Assembly: GCA_001414345.1 (NCBI GenBank)
Contig: LLCB01000108.1
Location: 1-64,000 of the forward strand
Source: Hymenoscyphus infarciens
Lineage: Eukaryota > Ascomycota > Leotiomycetes > Helotiales > Helotiaceae
Reading direction: 5' to 3'
DNA: 64,000 bases
The position numbers were made by a program, and so were the translations under genes. Under the pieces are notes generated by a model. The model was not told where the DNA came from and searched no databases. It was given only the letters and a program-made list of their open reading frames with translations. Of the stretch, positions 48,809 through 60,414 are shown piece by piece (within the stretch, counting starts at the first letter, position 1; each line of letters starts with the position of its first letter).

Positions 48809-51800
48809 TTAGCTACCCCGTTTCCCCTCTATCGCCGCATCCTGTGAAGGTTTTGATTTGAACCATCCTCCCCGATCCCACTTTTCACGTCCATACAATA
48901 ACAATTCACGAACCTGGCGGTCTTGAACAGCCGCCAGAATAGCTTCCAGTCTTTGGAAATCAATGGGTTTAAGGATCCAACCGTCGAATCCGATATTCAA
49001 GTAATCATCCAATGCGTTCTCAGTGAGAGACGCAGATACAGCGATAATTGGAACCCGTCCGTATAGGACGGCTCGGTCCGATATCTTGGGTTCTTGTTCA
49101 TCCTCAAAGGCTCGGATGAGACGGGTTGACCCTGCTCCATCTACTAATGGCATCTGAAAAGAAAGTTAGCTGTTTCATACTGCGTGCGAGAAATAGTTAT
49201 AACATACCTGTAGATCCATAAGAATAACATCAAAAGCGTCTGGACTATTCTGGAAAGTATCCGCACAAGCTTGCCCATCAACAGTAACCTTCACAGTGTG
49301 TCCTCTCTTCACCAATCTCGTCTCCAATAATCGACTATTCAGAGGGTTGTCTTCCGCAACCAAAATATGGAATTTGGGCAATTTGAAACCTGACTCGGCG
49401 AAAGGATTACGACTCAAGAGCGGACTGATGGTACTATTGCTGCTTTGTGAACTTGCTGTCTTAATTTCAGAGCTAGAGGTAGATCTCGATACCTGTGGGC
49501 TTGTCTGTAGCGTCAATTGTCCAATTTTGGATACCGACGGTGACTTTGGAAAGGTTGCTGAAAGAGGATTGCTTACAGTCGAAGTCTCAGTCGGTGGTGT
49601 TGGTGGTGACAATAATTCGATTGGAGTTTTCTCCGTGGTTTTGACTTGAACTGCGTTTCGAAATGGAATTTTGATAGATACTCGTGTACCCTTGCCGGGC
49701 TCTGAAGACATACTTATTTGACCATAATTGAGCCTGACAAATCTCGCAGTAAATGCAAGGCCAAGGCCAATGTATTTGGGTTGCGATACTTCTGCATCTT
49801 TCCCTACTTCAGACTCCTCTTCTTCGTCCTTTAAGGCTGCAGGGACTTCTTCATCCAAAACTTGCTCCAGATCCTGGAAAATGCTGTCAAGTTCCTGCTC
49901 ACTGAGACCTTCTCCTTCATCTTGAAACGCTATTTCAACCAACGTATTACCATCTGTAGCGCTTAGCCTTTTGAGTTCAATCTTGATGACCTTGCTACTA
50001 AGCCCATGTTCAATTGCATTAGTCAAGAGATTGAGCAGAACCTGCCGTAGACCCGCCGGATCGCACCGAACAATATTTGGTACCGTTTCGTCTTCGTGAA
50101 CTTCAATTTCCATGTTTCGTCTTCTCGATTCGTCTTTGAATGCTGCCACAAGTTCTTTAATCATGCTCTTCAAATTTACATTATCCTCGTGCATTTTGAA
50201 GTCTACGTCCTCAACTTCCGTTAAACTCAGGAGATCATTGACCACAAAAACCAAGGCCTTTGACGCTTGTAATGATCTGAATAAATGCTGTCGTGCTCGT
50301 TCATCTAATGGCTCTTCGAGTGCAACTTCTAAATAATTGATGATACTGTTCAAAGGTGTTCGCACTATTGTACCTTAGCAACCAGGATCAATTCGGAACT
50401 TTCTACAGATCATACCTTCATGTCCAGCGTTACGAATCAGAAGGCGAGTCATACGATTTCTTTGAACGATGGAGTCCTTCTGCCTCCAGACCTCGATGAA
50501 TCTGCCGTACAGCGTGCTTAAAACAGCGGCGGATTCAACTAAACAATGGTTAGCAAAAAGGTTTCCCAGTGCCTCCAATCATGAGTTGTTGTGGATAAAA
50601 TTCTCCCGTTCCATATAACCTGGTACCATCAGAAACCAAAGAGAACACCCCGAGCAACCAAGAAACACAACTAACCTTGATCTTCAGTCCATTCACGACT
50701 AGTTCCTACAACCTGCTGAGTCCATCTCTGGAAGGAACTCCTCGGTTCGAGGTAAGCCGTCCCAGGGCGTATGCGTTTTTCATTGGGATTACCTGCCCAG
50801 AGAATCTCTTTCTCTTTCGTTTTTCGGAAAAAGACCAGGAAATCTGCACCGTTCAGAGCTAGCGGTACAACAAGCATCCCAACAAGAACCTGGAACTCCA
50901 TCCCAGCAGCAATGTCCGGACAATCCTTCTTGACGTTTTGAGTGGCAAAGATTTCGGTAAAGTTTCGATGGCGGATGTATTGGAGAAGTGCGATAGCTTC
51001 ATTGTATGCAGAAAGTTTCCCGATTGTCCGCGCCTCTCCTTTGATTGCCAAAAACCCAAAGTCGGCATTAAACATGTTCAGGAGATCTGAAGAGGAGGCG
51101 CCGATAAAGGCAGTTGGCGACGTTCTCGATGGTGCTGCAGATAGCGGTTTTCGGACCTTGATTCGAGCTTCATACAGCAACTTCTCAATGTGGACTGAAC
51201 AATTCTCCCCCAAAGACCTGCATAGCTCCCTAACAGGCAACGATACCCGCATTCCCAGACCATAATTATGGCAACTTATTAATCCCCACAACTTTTTGTC
51301 GACCATTAACGAGATGGACATGCTTGCTCTTACACCCATATTCCGAAGGTATTTGATATGTATTGGGGACATCGCACGCAGGTACGAGTGCTTTAGATCC
51401 AACGGGGTTTCGGCATCTTCCTTCGTCCGGCACATCAGTCTAGCTGTTTCCTCTTCCCGGTCATAGAGAACTCGAATTCTGTTGACAACATAAAGATCCC
51501 GAGCTTGCTTCGGAATGTCCGATGCTGGAAAGTGCAGGTTGAGGTAAGAATCTCTAGAAGCCCTTGAATTAAAATATTCAGACACCACACAACCACTAAC
51601 AATGTCAGCCAAATTCTTCTGGTTGTCAAACATATCTTACGCTTTCGTTTCATCGAATTGATATACCATGACTCGATGAAATCCTGTCAATTCATATACC
51701 AAGCCCACTGTAATGTCGAGTAACGAGGCTAGTGATGTAGCCTGGGCTAATTGGGTTTGCATTTCGCACAGGATGTGAAACAATTCCATTGACCCAAGCT

Positions 51801-52793
51801 GTCTTCCACTTTCCCGGTTGATGCGGAGAGGTTTACTTTTGACCAACTTTGGCCGAAGTGTTTCTGGTGCCGCAGCTTGGTTATCGGTCATTGAAATGGG
51901 GCTTTCCGGGAGAGCTGGTGCAATTGCTTGAAAAACATCGCTCTTCGGCTCGGATTCGCAGATAATAAGATCTGAACCTGCATTGCAATGTATAGCACAA
52001 AAGACAGGTTTAGGGGCCCCGAGTAAACTAGTAAGTGAAATCGTGAAAACGTCTGGGTTAGTCCTTGCTGGCTCTTCTGGCATACGCGTTCGAATTGCCC
52101 TCGCCCGTTGAATGAATTCCGTTTTGTCGTCATGAACTAGAATGTCGGTAAAGCAACGCAGATCAAAGAGGGCTTCGGGATCTAAACCAGTGACCGCTTT
52201 CGAGTTCTCGCTGACGATGCGAACAATAAAGCAACCCGCATCACCCTCTCGAATTGCAATCAAGGAACCAAAACGTTGAACTGCACCAGGAATATGGATT
52301 GGCTCATCCTCACAGCGAAACACCCTTTCGCTGGCACCCGATGATGACTTGGGGCGCTCAGTATCTTTCCCTGTGGAACTGTCCCTACTACTACTTCCAG
52401 ATTTCTTGTCATCATTTCCTTGTGAGTAGCTGAACCTGCTAGTGAGGAAGAATTTCCCGGACTTCGTCGCGGTATGAACAGTGTCTGTGGAAACATGCGG
52501 AGACTCGTACGTGCTGGCAGTCTCCCCCAATGTTATCATGGAATCATCCTCTTGGTGTTCTGTCTCTTCGGGGAAGGATCCCGAGGAGGAGGGCCGAGGA
52601 GGGTACTCTATCGCAGCTGGGAGAAATATTAGCAGATGATTGGCTGTTTATTTTGTTTCCACTCACCAGGCTGCTTACGTTGTTGAACTTGTATCCGAAT
52701 AGGAAATACTCTCTCGATTCTCGGAGAACCCGAACTCGGGCGTTTGGGGGAGTTGTCATCGTTATACCCTTTGGTGTCCGCCGAAGGGAGCAT
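48809..52793 (-). CDS. Fungal phytochrome hybrid histidine kinase
   Basis: Red/far-red photoreceptor and phosphorelay kinase. Exons 52793-52667, 52616-51641, 51595-50676, 50538-50416, 50364-49208 and 49153-48809; 3648 nt, 1215 aa. Domains in order: variable Ser-rich N-terminus; PAS with RCEDEPIHIPG, where Cys144 is the expected biliverdin attachment site; GAF with PASDIP (Asp394) and a later SCHNY; PHY with a PRSSF motif; HisKA with AGHEVRTPLN (His714 phospho-acceptor, assembled across an intron); HATPase with LTNAIEHG, DEGEGLS and GLGLAF; and a receiver domain with VAEDN and MDLQMP (Asp1099). All catalytic landmarks are intact. An in-frame TAG lies three codons upstream of the chosen ATG. 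The stop codon is only about 175 bp from the RIP-mutated block, yet the gene shows no RIP. Confidence 0.95.
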
Positions 52794-54136
52794 TGTCAGC
52801 TATCTTCGAAGAGGCAAGAGACCATTTCCAAGCTGGAAATTGATTCGTATGTATAATGGCAGACGATATGGTGGTACGGTCGTCCAAGAATGTCTCCCCC
52901 CGGATAATTCAAGAACGACGTAAGCTGAATTCTTTGAGGTAAATAGCAAAGGGCCTTGTACTAGAGATGACTATGTACGATTAAGTCGAATTCGTTCCAC
53001 ATAGGCGAAACTTCTAGTCTGTCTGCTTCGGTTCAATTGTGCCTTCTGTAATCGTATCTCCTGCAATCCCGGTGTCAATTGAAAAACAAAAACAAAAACA
53101 CAAAAAAAACAGGGAGTTTGTGTACAGGTTCTATGTTCTCTCTTCCATCCTACTTGTAACCCGATTTGAAATAGCATCTGGCGATTTGCCCCCAGCGGGC
53201 ACTATATAGCAGATCGCGATAGCCAGATCCTTGTATCTTTTTTGACCTTGCAGAAGGCTAGAAGTAAGACCTGGTGAAAACCTTAATAACTACAGTTGCG
53301 AAGAGGTCTAAGCTCTGGCTTCTCCAGAGTCTCCGGTCCACCTCCCGTCGATACCTCTAGATACATTGTGGCCCAGTCACTGCTGCCGCGTGAAACCTCG
53401 CCTCGTCCGACGGAGCACGCACTCTAGTACAGTAGTATATTGTAGTATGCTAGTACCGGAGCCTCTCCTAATCATTGCTTTTTTTCGTGTAACTTTTGAC
53501 TGTTAGGAAAAGAATGGTGGCGAACTCTTGGGTCTCCTCTCTCCTCTCCAGGGTCCCCCCCCCAATTTGGGTAGCGAAAGATGCTGTTCTTCCAATGGCA
53601 TGCGAAACAATGGAAGAAGCGACAACTCTGATCATAAGGAACCTTGCAATAATCCGCATATCGCGGGGAGTTGTTGAGTCTGGAACGCACTTGAGGCTCA
53701 CCTCAACTTTGAATCAAATCCCCTAGTGGCAATGGTCTGACAACGTATTTGATATCGGTCGCCCTTCTCTCTCAGACTTTTCGCCTGTCGGGTTTCGTTT
53801 AATGGCTGGCACTCGAGTATGTTGTCCACGGAGAGCTCCCCGGAATCCAAACCAATCGGAGCTCTAATAAAATTCCGATCAGGCTAAAACTTCTGTCGAT
53901 GCTTTCCGCACCGAGGCATCCTTATGAATGTCATTAAAGTTCACCATGCCACTGACTCGAAAGGATATGCCGCAACGTCGGGTGAGAGGTATGCGTTGAC
54001 GATCGGGGTCTAGAGCGGAAATCGTGACTACGCGCCACGAAAGAAGAAAGGTCAGCCGCATCGAAAAGAGGTCGTCAAGTTAAGTTGGTTCGCTTCAGAC
54101 AGTACAGTAACTACTTCAGGCTCGTACCTGCCTACC
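52794..54136. other. Upstream region of the phytochrome gene
   Basis: No gene is supported. It should contain the phytochrome promoter. A CAAAAA-type A-rich tract lies at about 53083-53110 and GTA/GTAC-rich repeats at about 53426-53458. The 76-codon frame at 53496-53726 is probably chance. Confidence 0.5.
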
Positions 54137-54384
54137 CTCTGCCAGGACGGAAAAAACGTCCGTGTTTCCACTCTAGACACCCTTTACCGAAAGGTAAGTT
54201 ATATACTCCACGCAACTCAGAAAAATCTATAAAAATTGTATAAGGAGTTAGAGTAGACTCATTAACAATTTAAGCAGTTCTTGAGTATTTAAATCATATT
54301 ATTACTACATAGTATTTCAAAGGCTCGAAGAAAAGGCTTGATTTGAGAGGTCGAGAAACGGACGTTTTTCCCGTCCCAGCAGAG
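54137..54384. mobile_element. Short TIR element (~250 bp MITE)
   Basis: The left end CTCTGCCAGGACGG and the following AAAAAACGTCCGT are mirrored on the right as ACGGACGTTTTTC and CCGTCCCAGCAGAG; TIRs of about 28 bp with three or four mismatches. Interior AT-rich, no coding capacity. Flanking duplications are not clear (CTACC and CCACC). Confidence 0.6.
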
Positions 54385-54755
54385 CCACCCCTCGTTGTTC
54401 TAACTGTGTAGAGTAATTCAAGTAAATTACCCTAAACACTTGGAACAGTTTGAGAAATTAACCAAGACAGTTAGAACAATCAACTTCAGTTGTCCTAAAC
54501 CATCGGCTTAATGGTTTAGATTTTCCTGAAAAATTGTAACGTGCCCTGCCTTGTGATATAAAATTGATCCCCACATTTATCACCTCGAGTAAGACAGACC
54601 TCCTTTCATCAAGACGACTCAGCATACTCTTACAAAAATATGAACCTCACCGGGAATAGTTAAGTCTTTTTATAGTATTCGCTAATTCCGTTTTTCTTCT
54701 TTATTCATAACATGCCAAGAAGCCTTGACTTTGTTAATTAATCTCGGATACAAGT
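54385..54755. other. Intergenic DNA with a short dispersed repeat
   Basis: No gene. A segment at about 54405-54530 (ATTACCCTAAA ... TTCAGTTGTCCTAAA) is related to one at 56894-56973, suggesting two fragments of one small repeat family. Confidence 0.4.
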
Positions 54756-55492
54756 TAGGGCGTCCTGGATACACCAAAAAGTCGGAATCGACTAAATCGC
54801 AAATCGCAAATCGCAAATCGTAAATCGTAAAATCGTAAATTACAAAGTCGAGCTAAAGTAGAACTTAATAATTATATTATCTAAGCCCTTTATTAAAAAA
54901 GGGTAGGAGAGCATTTTGCTACTTCTTAGTCTCTCTCTCTCGCTACTCTTTCCTTCTTTAGTATATTATGTAAGATTAAAAGTATAGAAGAGAGGGAGAG
55001 GGGGCGAGGGGGCGAGGGGGCGAGTAAACATTTCAGTAGAAAGTTTTTCCTAGCGTGGGTAAGGGGAGTTTAGCAAAAGTAGCAAACAATCCTCTCTCTC
55101 CCTCTCTCTCTCTCCCTCTCCCCCTCTCTCTCTCTCTCTCTCTCTCTTCCCCTCTCCCTCTCTTTCTTATTTATCTAGAAATAATAGAAAGAATACGATA
55201 GAATAGTAAGAAGACAATAGCAAGGAGGCGATAGTAAGAGAGTAATATTACTACTATACACGTGATATATATTTTATTTTCCCTCTCTATTCTCTAATTA
55301 GCTAGTTACTATAGTTAAGACTATCTAATCTAAATATAGAGAGGGGGGGGGGCGAAGGAGAGAGAGAGGGAATTTAAATTTGAACTCATTCTCTTTTATA
55401 GTTATAGAAAGTAACATTTTGCGATTTACGATTTGCGATTTCCTATTTACGATTTAGTCAATCCGACTTTTTGGTGTATTCAGGATGCCGTA
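54756..55492 (+). mobile_element. MITE-R: 737-bp TIR element, only lightly RIP-mutated
   Basis: Left end TAGGGCGTCCTGGATACACC, right end in reverse complement TACGGCATCCTGAATACACC; both continue with AAAAAGTCGGA and arrays of AAATCGC/AAATCGT. It is flanked by CAAGT at 54751-54755 and 55493-55497. The interior has CT- and GA-rich microsatellites and GAGGGGGC repeats but no coding frame. It shares TIRs with elements B1/B2 and internal sequence with MITE-L, and gives the best unmutated view of the TIR. Confidence 0.85.
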
Positions 55493-55696
55493 CAAGTCAA
55501 GGACGACTCAACAGTGGCAATCGGAAAAAATTAGTGTCGAGAGGTGTCGAGAATTTTATAAATAGCAGAACAAAGTTTGAATTATAAATTAGTTTTCCCC
55601 CTCGTTTCTAGCTGGACGCGGAAACACCTAAAAAAATACAATCAGTTCCGGACCACGGACCACAAGTCGGCTCCTACTACTAGCCTGTCTAAAAAT

Positions 55697-56602
55697 TCAT
55701 AGAAACGACTGCTGTTCATGCGCGACAGGTGGGAGTTCCTCCTCGAACTCGAGTTCCTTCGCCTCGTGGTGTTTGGCAGCCCTAACCTCAATCTTCCTGG
55801 TTCCACGGTATGTTCGGTGGTATATCGCAACAACCTCCCCACAGCTTCCACAACAATGCTCCGTATCTTTGAACCAGGGTGACACTGCCGAAGATCTCAG
55901 AGTCAGTACATTTCTAGAAGTCTGTCTGAGGAGGCGGTGGTGGAAACAGGGAGAAGAGGAAATAGTGTCTCATCCCCCCTTAAACAACTTGAAAGGGGGA
56001 AAAAGAACTCGGAGAACACTTACGATATGGGATACAACCTCCACCCAAAATGGCGCAACAGAAGCCTGCCGCGAAGTGTGTCATGGCGTTGTTGATTGAC
56101 TTGATTCTATAGGCAAAGAAATTAGCATAAGTATTGTGAAAATTTTGTTGTTTTGCAAGTCATCCTACATTTACTGGCAGCAAAAATATCAAATTCCAAT
56201 TCCAGATCCATAGCCACTGCTGGTGACCCTGAAGGAAGGAACTTCATACCTAGTAGCCTCCCTAACCCCACAAAAGGTACAATCAACAAACTCCGAATTG
56301 TTCTTCAATTCCCGAAGAGGCGTTGCGTATACATATCCTTGCGTATTGCTGGATTTTGCCGGGCCTTGAAAACGGAGTGCCTTTTGCATTTTGGGTTTGA
56401 TTTTGATTTTTGGTCGATTTTCGTCACTCTCTGAGGAGTTTTGATCCTCATCGAGAGCACCGTCGAGGCCCATGGAATTTCCGATCTCGTTCCCATCGAC
56501 CTGGAGTAGACTGGCGTATTGACTTTTGTGAGGTGGTGCAGGTCGGGTTGTGAGGGTCTGAAGGGCAATATCAGCTTGGGAATCGGAATCTTGGTAAGGC
56601 AT
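55697..56602 (-). CDS. LITAF-domain (zinc-ribbon, membrane-associated) protein
   Basis: Exons 56602-56250, 56106-56024 and 55884-55697; 624 nt, 207 aa. The N-terminal half is acidic and disordered. The domain at the end has the split zinc ribbon of LITAF proteins: CTFC (C108, C111) before, and CCGSCG (C157, C160) after, a hydrophobic Gly/Cys-rich stretch (MTHFAAGFCCAILGGGCIPY) that inserts into the membrane without crossing it. LITAF proteins act on endosomal or vacuolar membranes. The first and second introns (143 and 139 nt) are longer than usual here; they interrupt the domain. The frame is open upstream to an ATG at 56839 (79 more residues), but that part has no conserved look, so I chose the inner start. 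The splice joins restore the domain exactly. Confidence 0.8.
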
Positions 56603-57814
56603 TCCGCTGTTGATGGATGGTAATGATGCAATAGCAGATGCTGTATGATCTTGTTTAGTACAAGTAATTTGTGTCCAAAAGCTGAAAGTTGATGGAGGTT
56701 GGGCAGAAGACCTTGAGGTATGACCCCAGGGCTGGGAGGTCAGCATGTCCAGAAGCAAGCTCATAAAGCAAGGAAGGAGGAAGGCGCGACACAAAATTCC
56801 GATGTCCTCTTCTGACAAACATCCTTCCATGACAGGCAAGAGCTACTGGGCTCTCGGTGGACAGAAAAAGGGGCAGTAAACGCTCGACTTCGATATTACC
56901 CCAAATGCTTTAAATTCAGTTGTCCTAAAGGGCTGAGTAAATATTCTAAATTGTTTAAAATATTTGGGGTAATTACTCTGGATTACCTGGAACAAAAGAC
57001 TAGGTAGGAAGGTATATATTTACTGCCACTTTTAGCGAGCGTATGAAAGAAAAGTCTCTTTGTCCCCTTGCAAATTTGACTGCCCAGTCAGCGAGATAAC
57101 CGAGTCTCGGTCTAGCACAATACCTTCAAAATCAATATACGACTTGTAAAATGCGGAAGCTCGTTTATTTGCTTGGAATTAAAAGAAATAAACAAATTCG
57201 CGACAAGGTCCAAAAGAACTACATTTAGTCATATCGTAGGTAGGGTAGGATATACTAGTCGTCGTAAGTTTTTTTTGTTGTAATTAAATTGTTCCTAAAC
57301 GTTGCGACAATTAAAAGAGACAAATGAAGTTACTAATATAGAAAGATTTGTAAAAGATAACATAATACTTTGATTTGTGTAGAACGACGACAACTCCTCC
57401 CTGTTTAGTATCTAAATAGTCTCATGTAGAAATTAGATGTCTTGGTAGCCGGGAGGTCTAGAGCTACAGGAGGGCATCGACGTCATCCCGCTCAAAAGGA
57501 CCAATCAGAAGCTGTGTTGAAACCTGGAAGAGGCAAAAGGTTGGATATCAACCCAACACGCTGTTTCCATAGACTCAACCTTCCTTTCCTGTTCGCATCA
57601 GTTGGAATCAAGACAAATGCACTGATCCCGAAATCCCATATCCCATATCCCATCCTTTGAAGACGGATATACAGCCCAATCCGGAAATCGCCGAGGTACT
57701 CGAGTACCATCCTTTCAACCACGATCCTGTAAGGTTCCAGGTTACTCGTAAGATTCCACCACCAACAGATCTACGCCTACTGTACAATTCAAGGTTCTGA
57801 CCACTGACACAAAT
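56603..57814. other. Divergent intergenic region between the LITAF and Slm1-like genes
   Basis: Likely contains both promoters. A hairpin-forming repeat is annotated at 56894. No other gene is supported; the 72-codon frame at 57442 and the antisense frames around 57608-58018 conflict with the Slm1 exons. Confidence 0.5.
56894..56973. repeat. 80-bp imperfect hairpin, small repeat
   Basis: ATTACCCCAAATGCTTTAAA and TTTAAAATATTTGGGGTAAT form inverted ends around TTCAGTTGTCCTAAA. A related sequence with the same internal 15-mer is at about 54405-54530. Confidence 0.55.
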
Positions 57815-59800
57815 ATGCAAAGGCTTACTCCAACCATGGCCCAAAGTCCTGGAATGCCGGGTTCTCACCCAGTCACTCTCCCTAATCGACAGGTTAGCAC
57901 AAGCTCTGCCATGAGCGATACTGCTATTCCAGACCTCGATCCTCTTTCGGTAATCCACTCGAGCCTCAGTTGACCGCGCCGTATTAACATACACTCTACA
58001 GACATCGGGTCTCCTCACAGAACGATTACAGGCGTGGAAGCATGCCGTTGGTTACCTCGAAGACTATGTCTCAGCTACGGAGAAGGTGGAAAAGCTACAC
58101 GCGAAGGAATACGAGAAGATATTGAAGGTACACGGCTATGCCCATATCCTACCACCGCTAGGAGGTATCGGAATTCATGTCATTGCGTGAGGAGCAGCTC
58201 AAGGTACTACTCGACGCAAGTAGTGCCTGCCAAAATTTGGATTGTACGAGCCAGGGGGGAGAGAATGGGGATATTCGATTCTTCATTTTCCCATTCTGTT
58301 TCGTGCAATCTAGAAGCAGTGCCCTTGATAGCTAGTATTAGGCGTGGCATGAATTCCGGCATCTCGCAGTGCTCTTGTTGCTCCTGTACCCCGCGATTCT
58401 GACGAGACTCCAGACAATCAACAATCCCTTGAAGGAGGGGCACCATTTTGACCAGGGTCTTGGCGGCATAGCTGGTCTTTTTGAAAATATGCGACAAAAT
58501 ACACAGGTAAATTTTGCGCCCTTGAGCGCTTCTGTTATACATACTGACACCAATTAGGGCCTTGCAAACACACATATCGAAACCGAGCAGAACCTCAAGG
58601 GTACCGTCTTACCCATTCTCGACCGATTACACAAGGAGATCAAGAACAAGGCCAAGGAGCTTTCTTCAGGAGCATCTAAGGGCGCGAAGGAGGTTGATAA
58701 GGCCCGCAATACTACCCAAAAACACATCGAACTCCTCGGTCAGCAGACGGCGAACTTTGAGTCTTCTGGTGGCAAGATGCATGCGCATGAGGATCCGTAT
58801 GTTGTATGTACCCCTTTTCAGATCCTGTGTTTAGTTGTCGAAGGACGCTTTGTCTTCATACACTCCTCTCCCGTTAACTCCTCATCACACGGGGAAAGTA
58901 CGTGCTAATTTGCCCTAGGTTCGTCGTGGTGTTCTCCATCGCCTATCGGCCCAGGTTCTACACGAAAACAACAACAGACACGACCTCATTGCAGTACAGA
59001 ACAACTTTGCCACGTTCGAGCACCACGTGATAGAAGTGATCCAGCAAGCATTGATGCAGTTCAATCAATTTGTCGTTGGACAAGCCCTAAAACAGCAAGA
59101 GCTATACGGAAATATGCTGGCTACAGCTCAAGCAGTTCCCGGAGAATTCGAGTGGATGAACTTCGTTTCTCGAAACGGCAATGTGTTGATTGACCCCAAT
59201 GGTCCAGACCGTACATTAGAAAGTATTAACTTTCCGAACCAAGACCATAAGAGCACTCAACCATTGATCGAAGGGACCTTGGAGCGGAAGTCGAGAAACA
59301 AACTCAGTATGTCAGGATATTCCACCGGATATTATGTCGTCACACCATCGAAGTTTTTGCACGAGTTCAAGAGTAATGACAACCTGAGCAAAGACCCAAC
59401 CCCGGAACTCTCCATCTATCTCCCAGATGCCGTAATCGGAGCCACCAATGGCGAGAAATTCAATGTGAAGGGCAAAGATGTAAGCGGTGGTATTGGAAGT
59501 AAGCTTTCAGGGTCCTCGGAAATCGCTTTCAAGGCACATTCTCCATCGGATGCTCAAAAGTGGCACGAAATCATCAAATCCGCAGCCTCGTTCAGCGGTA
59601 ACTCTGCAGCTTTGGTCCATACCAATAGCATGGCATCTACTTTGGGAAGCACGCCAGTTTCTCCTATGAGTCCTGTGGATAAGAAGACTCCATTGCAAAC
59701 CCAGGGAATAATTGGTGGGGAGACTGTTGCTTCTCCGGTATCTGCTACACATGTCAGCCCTGTTGACCAAAAGGCTAACCCTCCTGTTGAGAAGTCCTAG
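57815..59800 (+). CDS. Slm1/Slm2-like F-BAR and PH domain protein
   Basis: PI(4,5)P2-binding membrane adaptor of the eisosome/TORC2 pathway in yeast. Exons 57815-57949, 58002-58127, 58414-58506, 58558-58803 and 58919-59800; 1482 nt, 493 aa, all joins in phase 0. A short Ser/Pro-rich N-terminus precedes a helical F-BAR-like region (about 48-290, with QAWKHAVGYLEDYV and NPLKEGHHFDQGLGG), then a PH domain (about 313-430) with LIEGTLERKSRNK, YYVVTPSKFLHEF and an SDAQKWHEII end helix, and a Ser/Pro/Thr-rich tail. Intron 2 is 286 nt, far longer than its neighbours, and hides a 42-nt in-frame stretch (58162-58203) with splice-like borders. The start is the first ATG of the frame; an upstream exon cannot be excluded. 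Confidence 0.88.
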
Positions 59801-60414
59801 AGGTATGGTATTTGGGTTTGAATGGGGATTTTGAGCATAATTTTTTTAACGCGTTGATTGAGCGGTACTTCGCAATGTTTATACCAGTCACGAATTGAAC
59901 GAATGAACTTTTAGAGACGTTAGTTGTGAATAACGAGCGAAATTATATACCATGCTTTAGATGAATTGATAAATCTCCTTCGAAGGTGAAGTATGTATCG
60001 TTTGTTTTGTTCCGATAACATGGAACGAAAAATCGAATTTAAAAGTAAGATACTAATTTTCCATCGTTTGTGTAACGCAATTATGCGAATGATTATTGAT
60101 TAAGCTGTACGGACTTGTAAAAGAGTCTTAGCGAATAAGCTGGTAAACCGTCAGCCAGTGAAGAACTCAGTATGCCAATAAGCTAGTAAGTACAAACAAG
60201 CCACGAGTAAGTGAGTAAGTCACAGGTACGCAAGAATTTGGCAGCTTACTCGCAGCTTACCTGGAAAGAGTTAGACAACAAGAATATCAATCTTGTATTC
60301 CTAACTAAACCATCGAGTAATTTACTATCCCAGATGTTTTTCGAGAGCTACACTGAACGAGGGCACGTTCTCTGCTAACATTGACGGTTTAAATAACGTT
60401 TCTTATTTCAGGAT
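59801..60414. other. Convergent intergenic region
   Basis: 3' ends of the Slm1-like gene (plus) and the GH78 gene (minus) face each other here. Sequence is AT-rich with an AAGTAAGTNAG-type repeat around 60180-60260. No gene seen. Confidence 0.5.

Noticed and set aside
54756..55492. hAT family assignment of the B/MITE TIRs
   Set aside because: The TAGGG start is hAT-like, but the flanking duplications look like 5 bp (at most 7), not a clean 8 bp.
56602..56839. Upstream ATG of the LITAF gene (79 extra residues)
   Set aside because: The frame is open but the extension looks like 5' UTR; kept as an alternative only.
57608..58018. 136-codon minus-strand frame
   Set aside because: Antisense to exon 1 and the 5' leader of the Slm1-like gene, which has strong family support.
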